Source: Dehalococcoidales bacterium
GTDB lineage: Bacteria > Chloroflexota > Dehalococcoidia > Dehalococcoidales > Fen-1064
Assembly: GCA_035529395.1 (NCBI GenBank)
Contig: DATKWT010000045.1
Span: forward strand, 1 to 46,051
Length of the DNA stretch: 46,051 bases
Direction of reading: 5' to 3'
Below, one piece after another: positions 15,042 to 23,548 of this stretch. Made by a program: the position numbers and the translations under genes. Every line of letters starts with the position of its first letter. The stretch's first letter is position 1. A model generated the notes under the pieces. The model did not search any database. It was not told the origin of the DNA and worked only from the letters and a program-made list of their open reading frames with translations.

Positions 15042-16007
15042 ATGCGCAACTACATAATCCGAAGAATTGCTCTCATGATACCCACTCTTTTATTGGTAAC
15101 CATAGTGGTCTTTCTCACCATTCGCCTTGTTCCCGGCAGCGCGGTGGAGATGATGGCTATCGAGATGGGGTCAAGGGAATCGACCGGTGGGCAGCTGGAC
15201 ATCGAGGCAGTCGAGGCAATGCTCGGCATGGACATGCCCTGGCATGAGCAATACCTGACATGGATGCAGGGTATCTTTATGCGCGGCGATTTCGGAGATT
15301 CCCTATGGTTAAAGCGCCCCGTACTCCCCGAGATAATCGCCAGGCTACCGATAACCTTTGAGCTTGGCCTTCTCGCATTTCTAATCTCACAGATAATCGC
15401 CATCCCGATAGGTCTCTATTCCGCGATACGTCAGGACACCATTGGCGACGTCCTGGGAAGGACTTTTGCCATTGTTAACCTGGCGACGCCTGCCTTCTGG
15501 CTGGCGACTATGATTATGGTCTTCCCATCCATATGGTGGGGCTGGTCGCCACCAATGCGCTACATTCCTTTTGGTGACGACCCCATGTCCAACCTCGAAC
15601 AATTCCTCATTCCTGCAATACTCATGGGCACGGCGATGTCGGCAACGACAATGAGGATGCTGCGCACCACAATGCTTGAAGTACTGCGGCAGGACTACGT
15701 GCGGACTGCCTGGTCAAAAGGTCTGAAAGAGCGCGTAATCGTCATTCGCCACGCCATGAGGAACGCCATGATTCCCGTGATTACCATGATATCCGGCCAG
15801 GTACCCATTATGATAGGTGGTGCCGTCATAATGGAGCAGATATTCAGTCTGCCCGGTATGGGGCGCCTTTTTCTGGATGCCATCAACAGAAGAGACTATC
15901 CCTTTGTCAGCGCAATAAACACTCTGCTGGCTGCATTCGGTATGGTACTTATTTTACTGACAGACCTAAGCTATGCCTTTCTGGACCCACGGGTACGCTA
16001 CAGGTAG
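15042..16007 (+). CDS. DppB/OppB-type ABC transporter permease (orphan)
   Basis: This 321-residue membrane protein has the N-terminal MRNYIIRRIALMIPTLLLVT segment, a periplasmic loop with the GSAVEMMAIEMG type, the inner-membrane EAA-like loop (DYVRTAWSKGLKERVIVIRHAMRNAMIPVIT) and the ending DLSYAFLDPRVRYR, all typical of the first permease of dipeptide or oligopeptide importers. A GTG at 15030 is possible, but it overlaps AAAGGAG (15024-15030), so the ATG at 15042 is chosen. A TATAAT box lies at 14991-14996. No binding protein, second permease or ATPase gene follows, which is unusual since the subunit cannot work alone. Confidence 0.9.
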   Translation: MRNYIIRRIALMIPTLLLVTIVVFLTIRLVPGSAVEMMAIEMGSRESTGGQLDIEAVEAMLGMDMPWHEQYLTWMQGIFMRGDFGDSLWLKRPVLPEIIARLPITFELGLLAFLISQIIAIPIGLYSAIRQDTIGDVLGRTFAIVNLATPAFWLATMIMVFPSIWWGWSPPMRYIPFGDDPMSNLEQFLIPAILMGTAMSATTMRMLRTTMLEVLRQDYVRTAWSKGLKERVIVIRHAMRNAMIPVITMISGQVPIMIGGAVIMEQIFSLPGMGRLFLDAINRRDYPFVSAINTLLAAFGMVLILLTDLSYAFLDPRVRYR

Positions 16008-16515
16008 TATTCATATCCATTGACAGAGTAAGTGATTAATCTGTCGGCCGACCTGACAGTCATTCCCTCTCAGTATTCTCCTTACAAAACCAGCACGGGT
16101 TCTTTCCACAGACAAACTCCGTGTCAGTTTCCTGTGCCCCGTATCCGATACTTCTGGAAAAGCACATACGTCCTTATCCCCTGCAGAACACACCATAGCC
16201 AGATACCAGCTACATCACCTCTTTAAATACGCAGCATCAGTACTACGAGTGAATATACACCCCGGCATCTGACACTATATTTTACGATTGTGACTTCCCT
16301 TTGTCAGTACATATCTTATTCAATCACTTGACAGTTGACAATATGTATGACAAGTGCTAACTTATTATTGTATTTGATGTCAGGTCTCTGTCAGTGTATT
16401 GTTAGTGCCTTCCGGTTCCCGGTTAGTTGAATCCAGACACTATTACTCTGACAGTCTGAACTGACATGAATTCGGTATTTTGTCTTACTGACCTCGGTCG
16501 GGAGTAACAAAATTC
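16008..16515. promoter_or_regulatory. 508-bp A+T-rich regulatory region with many TGTCAG motifs
   Basis: No gene is seen. TGTCAG, CTGACA or close forms lie at 16021, 16053, 16122, 16269, 16302, 16329, 16336, 16348, 16378, 16389, 16448 and 16461. The pair at 16378 and 16389 is spaced 11 bp, the period at which PhoB/OmpR-family regulators bind. The downstream operon encodes such a regulator, so autoregulation is plausible. TTGACA occurs at 16328 and 16335, but no convincing -10 box pairs with either. Confidence 0.5.
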
Positions 16516-19101
16516 ATGACTGGTGATGATAGAACCAGAGACCAACGTCTCCGGGAACTGGAGACTCTGTACCTGCGTACGGCAGAGCTTGAGGCATCCC
16601 GAACCGAGCTTGAACATAGCAAGGAAGAACTCCGTCAATCAGAAGAGCTACACCGCGTCACGCTCAGCAGTATCTCGGATGCCGTCTGCATGACTGACAA
16701 CTCAGGAAACTTCACATTTGTCAGCCCAAACGTAGAAGCTGTTTTTGGTTACTCCATTGAGGAAGTGCGCCGCCTGGGCAATATCTCGAAGCTTCTGGGG
16801 GACATTCCCGTTGCACCTGCTGAGTTGGAAGCCCGAAAAGAAGTGCGCAACATCGAGCGCGAGATTACTGACAAAGCCGGCAAACGCCGCGTCCTCCTCA
16901 TCGATATGAAAGGTGTTTCCATCCGGGATGGAAGCGTGCTCTACTCCTGTCGCGACATAACCGACCCCAAGCGAATCCAGGGAGAACTGCGACGGCACCG
17001 TGACCATCTTGAGGAACTCGTTGAAGAACGTGCCACTGAACTGAGGAAAAGTAACGACCAGCTTGAGCAGCGCAACAAGCTCCTCAGCGCTTTGAGTCGC
17101 GTGCAAACCCAGTTCATCTCCGAGGCGGACCCCCGCCTCCTGTTCGACCATTTGCTGGATGAGTTACTTTCCCTGACCGATAGCGAGTACGGTTTCATTG
17201 GCCAGGTACTCTACAATTCCGATGGAGAGCCGTACCTGAAGACCCACTCAATCACCAATATTGCCTGGAGCGGTCGATCAAACGGTATCTACGGGAGCGA
17301 CGAGACCACCGGCATGGAGTTCCATAACCTGAAGACCCTCATCGCTGCAGTAATGTCATCGGGGAAACACATTATTGCTCATGACCCGACCGCCGACTTC
17401 CGGGGGCGTGATGTTGCCGAAGGCCACCCACGCCTGAACGCATTTCTTGGACTCCCCCTGCACAACGGCAAGGGACTTATCGGCATGGTTGGCATCGGTA
17501 ATCGTCCCACAGGATACGATGCCATGCTGATAGAATTCCTCCAGCCTTTCCTGGCAACCTGCGGGAGTATCATAGAAGCTCACAGGAACGTCCAGCAACG
17601 CCGGCAGGCGGAAACCGAACTCGCTAAATCCGAGCGCAATTTCCGTAACTCTATCGATAGTTCTCCCTTGGGAACTTCCATTGTGACCAGGGGCGGCAAG
17701 CTTGTTTACGCCAATCAGGCTTTTCTTGATATCTATGGTTATGACAGTATCGAAGAACTGAAAGCAGTGCCCCTGAAGCAGCGCTATGCGCCGCAGAGCT
17801 ACGAGGAGCACCGGGAACGAAGGTCAAAGATGCGGTGGGGAGAGCCTTTGCTCGCTTCCTATGGACTGAGCATCGTCCGCAGGAACGGTGAAATCCGGCA
17901 TCTTTCCGTATCCTGGAGCGGTATGCGATGGGATGGTGAACGGCGCTTTCTGGTAATATACCAGGACATCACGGAGCGCAAGAGGGCCGAGGAGATACTC
18001 CGTACCAGCGAAGCAAGCCTGACCAATGCCCAGCGCATTGCCCGTCTTGGGAACTGGGACTGGGATATCAGGAACAATACTGTCCAGCTATCTGAGGAGG
18101 CATACCGTATTCTGGGCCTGGAGCCCGGGGCTCTCGCTGAACCATACAAGGTACTGTCTAACATCATCCATCCCGATGATAGGGAAAATGCACAGAAGTC
18201 AATTACCCGGGCACTTTCCGAAGGCAGACCTGATGACCATGACTATCGCATCGTACGTCCCAATGGCTCTGAGGCCATGGTCCATGTTCGTGGTGAGGTT
18301 AAGTACGATGATAATGGAATACCTCTCAGCGCTACAGGTACAATCCAGGACATCACCGAGCTTCGCGCCCTGGAGAGGAAGGTCATTGAATACCAGGAAC
18401 TGGACCAGGTTAAGACCAACCTTCTTTCCACAGTCTCCCACGAGTTGCGCACGCCATTATCGATAATCAAGGGATACGCCACCCTTCTGCTGGACTACGA
18501 TGAGAGACTGGTAAACGAGGAGAAACGCGAGTACCTGGAATCGATAGACAGAGCCACGAATCGGCTGACCGAACTTGTGGACCATATTCTGGACATGTCT
18601 CGCCTGGAGTCAGGTCTACTCCAGCTGGAACGCGCACCAACATCAATCGCGAAGCTGGCCCGTGAAGCAGTAGCTGAAGCCAGAGTCAGGGCACCTGTCC
18701 ATAAGATACAGTTAAACATGGCAAAGAGACTGCCGAAGGTGGACGTTGACGCCAAGCGAATTCGGCAGGTACTGGATAATATCATCGACAACGCTGTCAA
18801 GTACTCCCCGGAGAAAACGACGATAACCGTGTCCGCCGAGCGGAAGGACGATGAACTGGTGGTCAGCATCTCAGACCAGGGTGTAGGTATCCCGGCCAAA
18901 GACCTTAACAGGGTATTTGACCGTATGTTCCGCGTTGAGCAGGGACTGACGCCAACAGTTGATGGAGTTGGTCTGGGGCTGGCGATCTGCAAGGGGCTCG
19001 TAGAGCAGCACGGGGGACATATCTGGATGGAAAGCGAAGAGGGCAAAGGAAGCACCTGTCGCTTTGCCTTGCCAATCTTGAAGGGAGAGTCACAAGTATG
19101 A
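16516..19101 (+). CDS. Multi-PAS/GAF sensor histidine kinase
   Basis: This 861-residue kinase has, in order, a short coiled coil (1-45), PAS (about 48-160), coiled coil, GAF (about 195-360), two more PAS domains (about 375-490 and 500-620), a HisKA dimerisation domain with phospho-acceptor His642 (SHELRTPL), and a HATPase domain with N box Asn755/Asn759 (DNIIDNAVKYSPE), G1 DQGVGIP (787-793) and G2 GVGLGLAIC. No membrane segment is visible, so it is a soluble sensor of an intracellular signal. GGGAG lies 11 nt upstream. It overlaps the next response regulator gene by ATGA. Ligand or cofactor is unknown. Confidence 0.95.
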   Translation: MTGDDRTRDQRLRELETLYLRTAELEASRTELEHSKEELRQSEELHRVTLSSISDAVCMTDNSGNFTFVSPNVEAVFGYSIEEVRRLGNISKLLGDIPVAPAELEARKEVRNIEREITDKAGKRRVLLIDMKGVSIRDGSVLYSCRDITDPKRIQGELRRHRDHLEELVEERATELRKSNDQLEQRNKLLSALSRVQTQFISEADPRLLFDHLLDELLSLTDSEYGFIGQVLYNSDGEPYLKTHSITNIAWSGRSNGIYGSDETTGMEFHNLKTLIAAVMSSGKHIIAHDPTADFRGRDVAEGHPRLNAFLGLPLHNGKGLIGMVGIGNRPTGYDAMLIEFLQPFLATCGSIIEAHRNVQQRRQAETELAKSERNFRNSIDSSPLGTSIVTRGGKLVYANQAFLDIYGYDSIEELKAVPLKQRYAPQSYEEHRERRSKMRWGEPLLASYGLSIVRRNGEIRHLSVSWSGMRWDGERRFLVIYQDITERKRAEEILRTSEASLTNAQRIARLGNWDWDIRNNTVQLSEEAYRILGLEPGALAEPYKVLSNIIHPDDRENAQKSITRALSEGRPDDHDYRIVRPNGSEAMVHVRGEVKYDDNGIPLSATGTIQDITELRALERKVIEYQELDQVKTNLLSTVSHELRTPLSIIKGYATLLLDYDERLVNEEKREYLESIDRATNRLTELVDHILDMSRLESGLLQLERAPTSIAKLAREAVAEARVRAPVHKIQLNMAKRLPKVDVDAKRIRQVLDNIIDNAVKYSPEKTTITVSAERKDDELVVSISDQGVGIPAKDLNRVFDRMFRVEQGLTPTVDGVGLGLAICKGLVEQHGGHIWMESEEGKGSTCRFALPILKGESQV

Positions 19102-19520
19102 CGACCAGACACAAGGTCGAGTCTGTCCTGGTCATCGAGGATGAGGCTGACATCCGGAATTTCGCCTTCCGGGTGCTGGAACTGGAAGGTTATCGCGTTC
19201 TCCAAGCCGGCGATGGAAACGAAGGCCTGAAATTGGTCAGGAAAAATCGGGGACTTTCCATGGTGCTTCTGGACCTGAGGCTACCCGGTCGCGACGGCTG
19301 GGTAGTGCTTCAGGAGATGAAGAAGGACCCTGAGCTTTCCATGATACCCGTTGTCGTGTTTAGCGCCCTGGCAGCGGCATGGCAGCGGAAGAGGGCGCTC
19401 GGTATGGGTGCCGCCGCTTACCTGACCAAACCAGTTGACGCCACCAGCCTGAAACGGACAGTTTCCTCCACAGTGCACTTGAAAGGAGTGACGTCGGCAT
19501 GTCGTCCAAAAAACCGTTAG
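19098..19520 (+). CDS. Single-domain response regulator (CheY-like)
   Basis: This 140-residue protein is a receiver domain only. It has the acidic pocket (Glu14, Asp15), phospho-acceptor Asp59 (VLLDLRLPG) and Lys111 (YLTKPVD). It starts in the stop codon of the kinase and its 3' end overlaps the OmpR-type regulator gene by 22 bp, so the three are tightly coupled. It may act as a phosphate relay or sink between kinase and regulator, which is an inference. The last 20 residues have no domain assignment. Confidence 0.93.
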   Translation: MTTRHKVESVLVIEDEADIRNFAFRVLELEGYRVLQAGDGNEGLKLVRKNRGLSMVLLDLRLPGRDGWVVLQEMKKDPELSMIPVVVFSALAAAWQRKRALGMGAAAYLTKPVDATSLKRTVSSTVHLKGVTSACRPKNR

Positions 19521-20203
19521 TGCTCGTGGTTGACGACGACGTGCGAATGCTGCGCATGGTGCGTCGGATACTCGAACTGGAAAGCTACCGCATCATCACT
19601 GCTGGTAATGCTGAAGCGGCTCTCGATGTATTCGACGGTGAGAACCCTGACCTGGTACTGCTTGATGTCATGATGCCCGGCATGGATGGATACACCGCCT
19701 GCCAGCGTATCCGCGAATTTTCACAGATTCCAATAATCATGGTGACGGCGCGGAGTATCGACGAAGAGAAGGTCCGGGGACTGGACTCAGGTGCTGATGA
19801 TTACATCACCAAACCTTTCTCCGCCAGTGAGCTTACCGCTCGGGTACGCGCAGTACTCAGGCGAGCCCCACTCCGGGATGAGACTCGGGAGCCCGTACTG
19901 AAATGTGGTGACCTGGTAATTGATTTCGGCCGTCAGCGCGTCACCCTGGACGGTCAGTACCTGAACCTTACGGCGACGGAACACCGGCTGCTCTCGTATC
20001 TGGCTCGTAACGCGGACCGCATACTTACTCCGAATCAGATTCTCGAGAAGGTCTGGGGCGAGAAATATCTCGGCGAAACCAACCTCCTCCAGGCAAACAT
20101 TACCCGGCTTCGCAAGAGGCTGAAGGATAGCGCCAAAAACCCCAAGTATATTCTGACACGTCCGGGAATCGGTTATATGATGGTGAAGAAGCCGGAACCA
20201 TAA
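19499..20203 (+). CDS. OmpR/PhoB-family DNA-binding response regulator
   Basis: This 234-residue regulator has a receiver domain (acidic pocket Asp12-14, phospho-acceptor Asp56 in LLDVMMPGMDG, Thr83, Lys105 in YITKPF) and a C-terminal winged-helix DNA-binding domain (about 130-230, LTATEHRLLSYLARN and the LRKRL recognition region). It probably responds to the PAS/GAF kinase encoded upstream. The 11-bp spaced TGTCAG pairs before the operon, and before the next kinase gene, are candidate targets. This would link the two signalling operons. Confidence 0.95.
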   Translation: MSSKKPLVLVVDDDVRMLRMVRRILELESYRIITAGNAEAALDVFDGENPDLVLLDVMMPGMDGYTACQRIREFSQIPIIMVTARSIDEEKVRGLDSGADDYITKPFSASELTARVRAVLRRAPLRDETREPVLKCGDLVIDFGRQRVTLDGQYLNLTATEHRLLSYLARNADRILTPNQILEKVWGEKYLGETNLLQANITRLRKRLKDSAKNPKYILTRPGIGYMMVKKPEP

Positions 20204-20277
20204 GGCGGACCGGTTCATCACAGCGCCCTTCTCCTTCACAGCCTGCTCACTATCCTGCATCTCTACCTATGCGATAT

Positions 20278-20315
20278 TGTCAGGTATTTGTAAGGTTATT
20301 ACCCCTGTTTGTCAG
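20278..20315 (+). promoter_or_regulatory. TGTCAGG direct repeats upstream of the second kinase gene
   Basis: TGTCAGG at 20278, TGTAAGG at 20289 (11 bp later) and TGTCAGG at 20310 resemble the motif cluster upstream of the 16516 kinase. They lie 60-100 bp before the ATG at 20378, a usual place for an activator site. Confidence 0.45.
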
Positions 20316-20377
20316 GTACTCGTTACCCCAGTTCTCTAGCCTGTAAGTGGAAGCGTCATCTTATACATGGAGGCACT

Positions 20378-21130
20378 ATGGTTGTCAGGGATGCCCGACC
20401 GACTCGCCGGGATAATAAACAAGCCATCCGTCCCGAGAACATGCTGGAGGAGATACACCTCGTCCGGGAGAATGAGCGCCGCAGGCTTTCAATCGAAATA
20501 CATGATGGCGTTGCCCAGTGGATGATAGGCACTCTCTACCGCATTAAGGCCTGCCGCAGTCTTTTGCCTCAATCCGACTCAGACCACCTGACGAACGAGC
20601 TTTCCGATATTGAGAGAACACTCCAGAGAAGTGTCAGGGAACTCCGTCGTATCATATCCGACTTGCGTCCCTTCCCTCTGGAAGAGCTGGGGCTTATCAC
20701 CGCGATACACCAGATGGCAAATGTCCTCGAAGAAGAAGACATCAACTGTCGGTTTGAAGTGGATGGTGTGCTGCCCGGACTTACCCCTGCTGAAGAGAGG
20801 GCTACCTTCGGTATAGTCCAGGAAACACTGACGAACGTTCGCAAGCATTCCCAGGCCACGCGTGTCAGCCTCCGGATCCGTTTTCAGGAACAGACTGTTT
20901 CCGTAGCGATAAAGGACAACGGCGTCGGCTTCAATCCCAAGAACATCGCCGATAAGCAGTTCCGACCCAGCCATATTGGGCTCCTCGGCATGAAAGATAC
21001 CGCGGCGCTGGTTGGTGCCTACCTGAAGATTCACAGCAGTCCGGGAAAGGGTACCTCGGTGAAATTCGCCTTCCCTCCCGCATCCGGACAGATGCACAAA
21101 AGACAGGAGAGAGGTGAAGGGATTGTCTGA
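20378..21130 (+). CDS. NarL-type (HisKA_3) sensor histidine kinase
   Basis: This 250-residue cytoplasmic kinase has a HisKA_3 dimerisation domain with phospho-acceptor His42 (IEIHDGVAQW) and a HATPase domain (QETLTNVRKHSQA, IKDNGVGFNPKN, HIGLLGMKDTAALVGA). It lacks membrane segments and an N-terminal sensor domain, so it may receive its signal from a partner protein. A TTG start at 20309 is possible, but GGAGG at 20369-20373 supports the ATG at 20378. The response regulator gene downstream overlaps by 17 bp. Confidence 0.93.
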   Translation: MVVRDARPTRRDNKQAIRPENMLEEIHLVRENERRRLSIEIHDGVAQWMIGTLYRIKACRSLLPQSDSDHLTNELSDIERTLQRSVRELRRIISDLRPFPLEELGLITAIHQMANVLEEEDINCRFEVDGVLPGLTPAEERATFGIVQETLTNVRKHSQATRVSLRIRFQEQTVSVAIKDNGVGFNPKNIADKQFRPSHIGLLGMKDTAALVGAYLKIHSSPGKGTSVKFAFPPASGQMHKRQERGEGIV

Positions 21131-21554
21131 CATCCGTGTGCTCCTGGTCGATGACTATGAGGTAGTACTGTTGGGATTGCGGCGAATGCTCGAGCTTGAC
21201 GGCCGGATTAAGGTAGTCGGTGAGGCGAGTAACGGTGAGGAAGCTATTGCTAAGGCAGCCACGCTCCAACCCGATGTCGTCACCATGGACCTCAGGATGC
21301 CGGGGATGGACGGCATAACGGCAACCCGTCGGTTGAAGCAGGAGATGCCCAACGTGCATGTCCTGGCCATGACCATGTACGGGGATGACTTGATACAGGA
21401 AGCCATCGAAGCGGGGGTATCCGGTTACATCCTTAAGGAAACCGATTGCGACCAGATTATTCAGGCCATCCACCAGATATGTGCCGGCCTGCACCCCATG
21501 ATACCACCGCTGAATCTCCGCCTGCCCGCAGAGTTCATTCCTATCAATTCGTAA
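21114..21554 (+). CDS. NarL-type receiver domain protein lacking the HTH output domain
   Basis: This 146-residue protein has a NarL-like receiver domain: Asp13/Asp14, phospho-acceptor Asp59 (TMDLRMPGMDG) and Lys108 (YILKET). NarL-family regulators are normally about 210-220 residues with a LuxR-type HTH. Here the chain ends in a Pro-rich tail (HPMIPPLNLRLPAEF) after the receiver. Only 69 bp separate the stop from the convergent hydrolase gene, so no hidden HTH is encoded. It starts with GTG (or TTG at 21123) inside the kinase gene. It is either a true single-domain regulator or a decayed one. Confidence 0.85.
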   Translation: MKGLSDIRVLLVDDYEVVLLGLRRMLELDGRIKVVGEASNGEEAIAKAATLQPDVVTMDLRMPGMDGITATRRLKQEMPNVHVLAMTMYGDDLIQEAIEAGVSGYILKETDCDQIIQAIHQICAGLHPMIPPLNLRLPAEFIPINS

Positions 21555-21623
21555 GCCCTGCTCTACTGCCTCGCCGGTAAGAAGGCCAGTCTCCTATGCC
21601 TGGTTTCTAAGTCCGGAACGCTC

Positions 21624-23357
21624 TCAATTGGTCTCCGGGATTACGGGCATATCGATATACGAGGCATAATCAGACTGGTGGTATATTGTCTGCACCGCCG
21701 GAATACCCTTGGCATCCTCACCAAACGGATTCCCGGTATTCATGTTCCGGTCGATTCGCGGGAAATTACTGCTGGATACGTCTATCCGAATACGGTGTCC
21801 CCTACCAAAGACGATACTCGTCACCGCCAGGTCAATCATGTACTCGTAGACCTCGCCCGGATTTACCGGTTCCGGTCGGAGCACAGATTTCCGGCACCGT
21901 GCCCGGATGCAACCCTCGGCTATGTTGTACGCAGAACCATCCGGATAAACATCGATTAGCTTGGCCGTGAAATCGGTATCCTTTGCCGATGTCGACGCGA
22001 ACAGGTGCAGCATCAGTGGGCCGGTGACCTCAATCTCCTCCGTGAGTTCCGGAGTAGTGTAGCACAGGACATCATTGCGGTTCTCTATCCGTGACTGGTC
22101 GAACGGACCCGGTATCAGGCTGCCTGTGGGAAGTATCCGGCCCCCGACAGTGGGCACGGGGAAGCGGGGGTCATAGATGTAGACGTCCGCTGGCTCGGCA
22201 CCCGGGGTATCCCTGCTGAGAAGGCCATTCCCAGACGCCGTGTTAGAGCGGCCCTTGCTATGCAGGAAGAATCGTTGCCACTCGGTCTGCGGCAGCGGCC
22301 AGGTATCGGCATTGCGCCACCGGTTCGGACCCATCACGAAGTAGCGGACCGGGGCCATTTTGCGGCCCTCTATCCCGCGCAGGTACCTGTCAAAGAAGTT
22401 AATGTGCCGTTCCATGGTGAAGGTGGCCATACTGGCCCCGGCCGGACCGAAATGGAGACCGCCAACATAGGCCAGCAGGTTACCGCCATGAGACCACGGT
22501 CCGCAGAGCACGTACTGCCCTTCCCGGGCGAGTTCGGTACCGCCATTCCCGCGCATCCCCAGGAAGTTTTTGAACAGGCTACCAGAAAACAGGTCATACC
22601 AACCGGCGGCGTGGAAACAGGGGACCTTAACCCTGTGATACGGCCAGTGCAGGTCTTCTTCAGACTTCACATTTGGTGGAATATCATCGGTCATACGGGC
22701 TCCGAAGGCCTGAGAAAGCCCCTCAAACTGGAAATGTGGCACCTCTTTGAGGGGCAGATACTCGTACACCTCGCTGAGGTTGAACCTGGCGCGGTCCAGC
22801 ATCTCCCGCGCCCCGGTAACGTCCTTGCCCTGCTTCCTCTGTCGCTCCAGCATGTCAATCGCCATCGTAGTAAACCAGCTTATGGACTGCTCCAGGTCTA
22901 TCGGGCCGCCAAGACGGGAATCACTCAGGGGGCCTGACGTTGTTATCTGAGGGGCAATTGCCTTCAGGTGAGGAGGGTCTTCTATTGCGGCCTGCCACTG
23001 GTTGCGGCCGAGGTAGGAGCCACCGAATGTGCCGACATTACCATCGCACCAGGACTCAGCAGCGACTGCTTCAATCGTGTCGTAGCCGTCGAGGTCCTCC
23101 GGAGCTCCGGGCATGAACTCCCCTTCTGAGGCAAACCTGCCCCGCGTGTCCTGTATCACGAAGGCATATCCAGCGAAAGCGGCGTGCACCGCTGACAGGA
23201 AGTCACTGTCACCTCCCATTACCTTACTATATGGGGTACGGACCACGATCGCCGGATGTTTCCCGCTGTTATCCGGCCGGTATATGTCAGCCCGCAGCAC
23301 AACCCCGTCCCTCATCGTCATCGGTATGTCCCGGTCGATACGAATCGAGTTCGCCAT
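21624..23357 (-). CDS. CocE/NonD family hydrolase (X-Pro dipeptidyl-peptidase-like)
   Basis: This 577-residue protein has an alpha/beta hydrolase domain with nucleophile Ser114 (GTFGGSYLG), the VIQDTRGRFASEGEF segment, and HAAGWYDLF and CGPWSHGG, followed by a C-terminal jelly-roll domain (EVTGPLMLHLFASTSAKDTDF, RIDVSSSNFPRIDRN). This is the layout of cocaine esterase CocE and PepX-like acyl hydrolases. It hydrolyses esters or amides; the substrate is unknown. AAGGAGGAG precedes the ATG. No signal peptide is visible. It lies on the same strand as the MFS gene upstream of it (190 bp gap). Confidence 0.92.
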   Translation of the reverse strand: MANSIRIDRDIPMTMRDGVVLRADIYRPDNSGKHPAIVVRTPYSKVMGGDSDFLSAVHAAFAGYAFVIQDTRGRFASEGEFMPGAPEDLDGYDTIEAVAAESWCDGNVGTFGGSYLGRNQWQAAIEDPPHLKAIAPQITTSGPLSDSRLGGPIDLEQSISWFTTMAIDMLERQRKQGKDVTGAREMLDRARFNLSEVYEYLPLKEVPHFQFEGLSQAFGARMTDDIPPNVKSEEDLHWPYHRVKVPCFHAAGWYDLFSGSLFKNFLGMRGNGGTELAREGQYVLCGPWSHGGNLLAYVGGLHFGPAGASMATFTMERHINFFDRYLRGIEGRKMAPVRYFVMGPNRWRNADTWPLPQTEWQRFFLHSKGRSNTASGNGLLSRDTPGAEPADVYIYDPRFPVPTVGGRILPTGSLIPGPFDQSRIENRNDVLCYTTPELTEEIEVTGPLMLHLFASTSAKDTDFTAKLIDVYPDGSAYNIAEGCIRARCRKSVLRPEPVNPGEVYEYMIDLAVTSIVFGRGHRIRIDVSSSNFPRIDRNMNTGNPFGEDAKGIPAVQTIYHQSDYASYIDMPVIPETN

Positions 23358-23548
23358 GGTCTCCTCCTTCTAATGTACTTCGCCGGGTAATCTACCGTTC
23401 CGCCGTTGACTGTAGATGCTTTGCATTCCAGTAATCCCGGCATGTGCCACCCATGATACAACATCCACGGTGCGCAGACAAAGAGATGCAGATAGCATGA
23501 TGAGGTAATCCACAACTTGTCGCAGAAGTTGTTCAGATAGCATTCGAT

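Noticed and set aside
16328-16363. Sigma-70 promoter using the TTGACA at 16328 or 16335
   Set aside because: No acceptable -10 box lies 16-18 nt downstream of either; the TTGACA strings are better explained as parts of the TGACA motif cluster.
21555-21623. Hidden LuxR-type HTH after the receiver gene
   Set aside because: Only 69 bp are available in all frames, too short for an HTH domain, and no frameshifted HTH sequence is seen.
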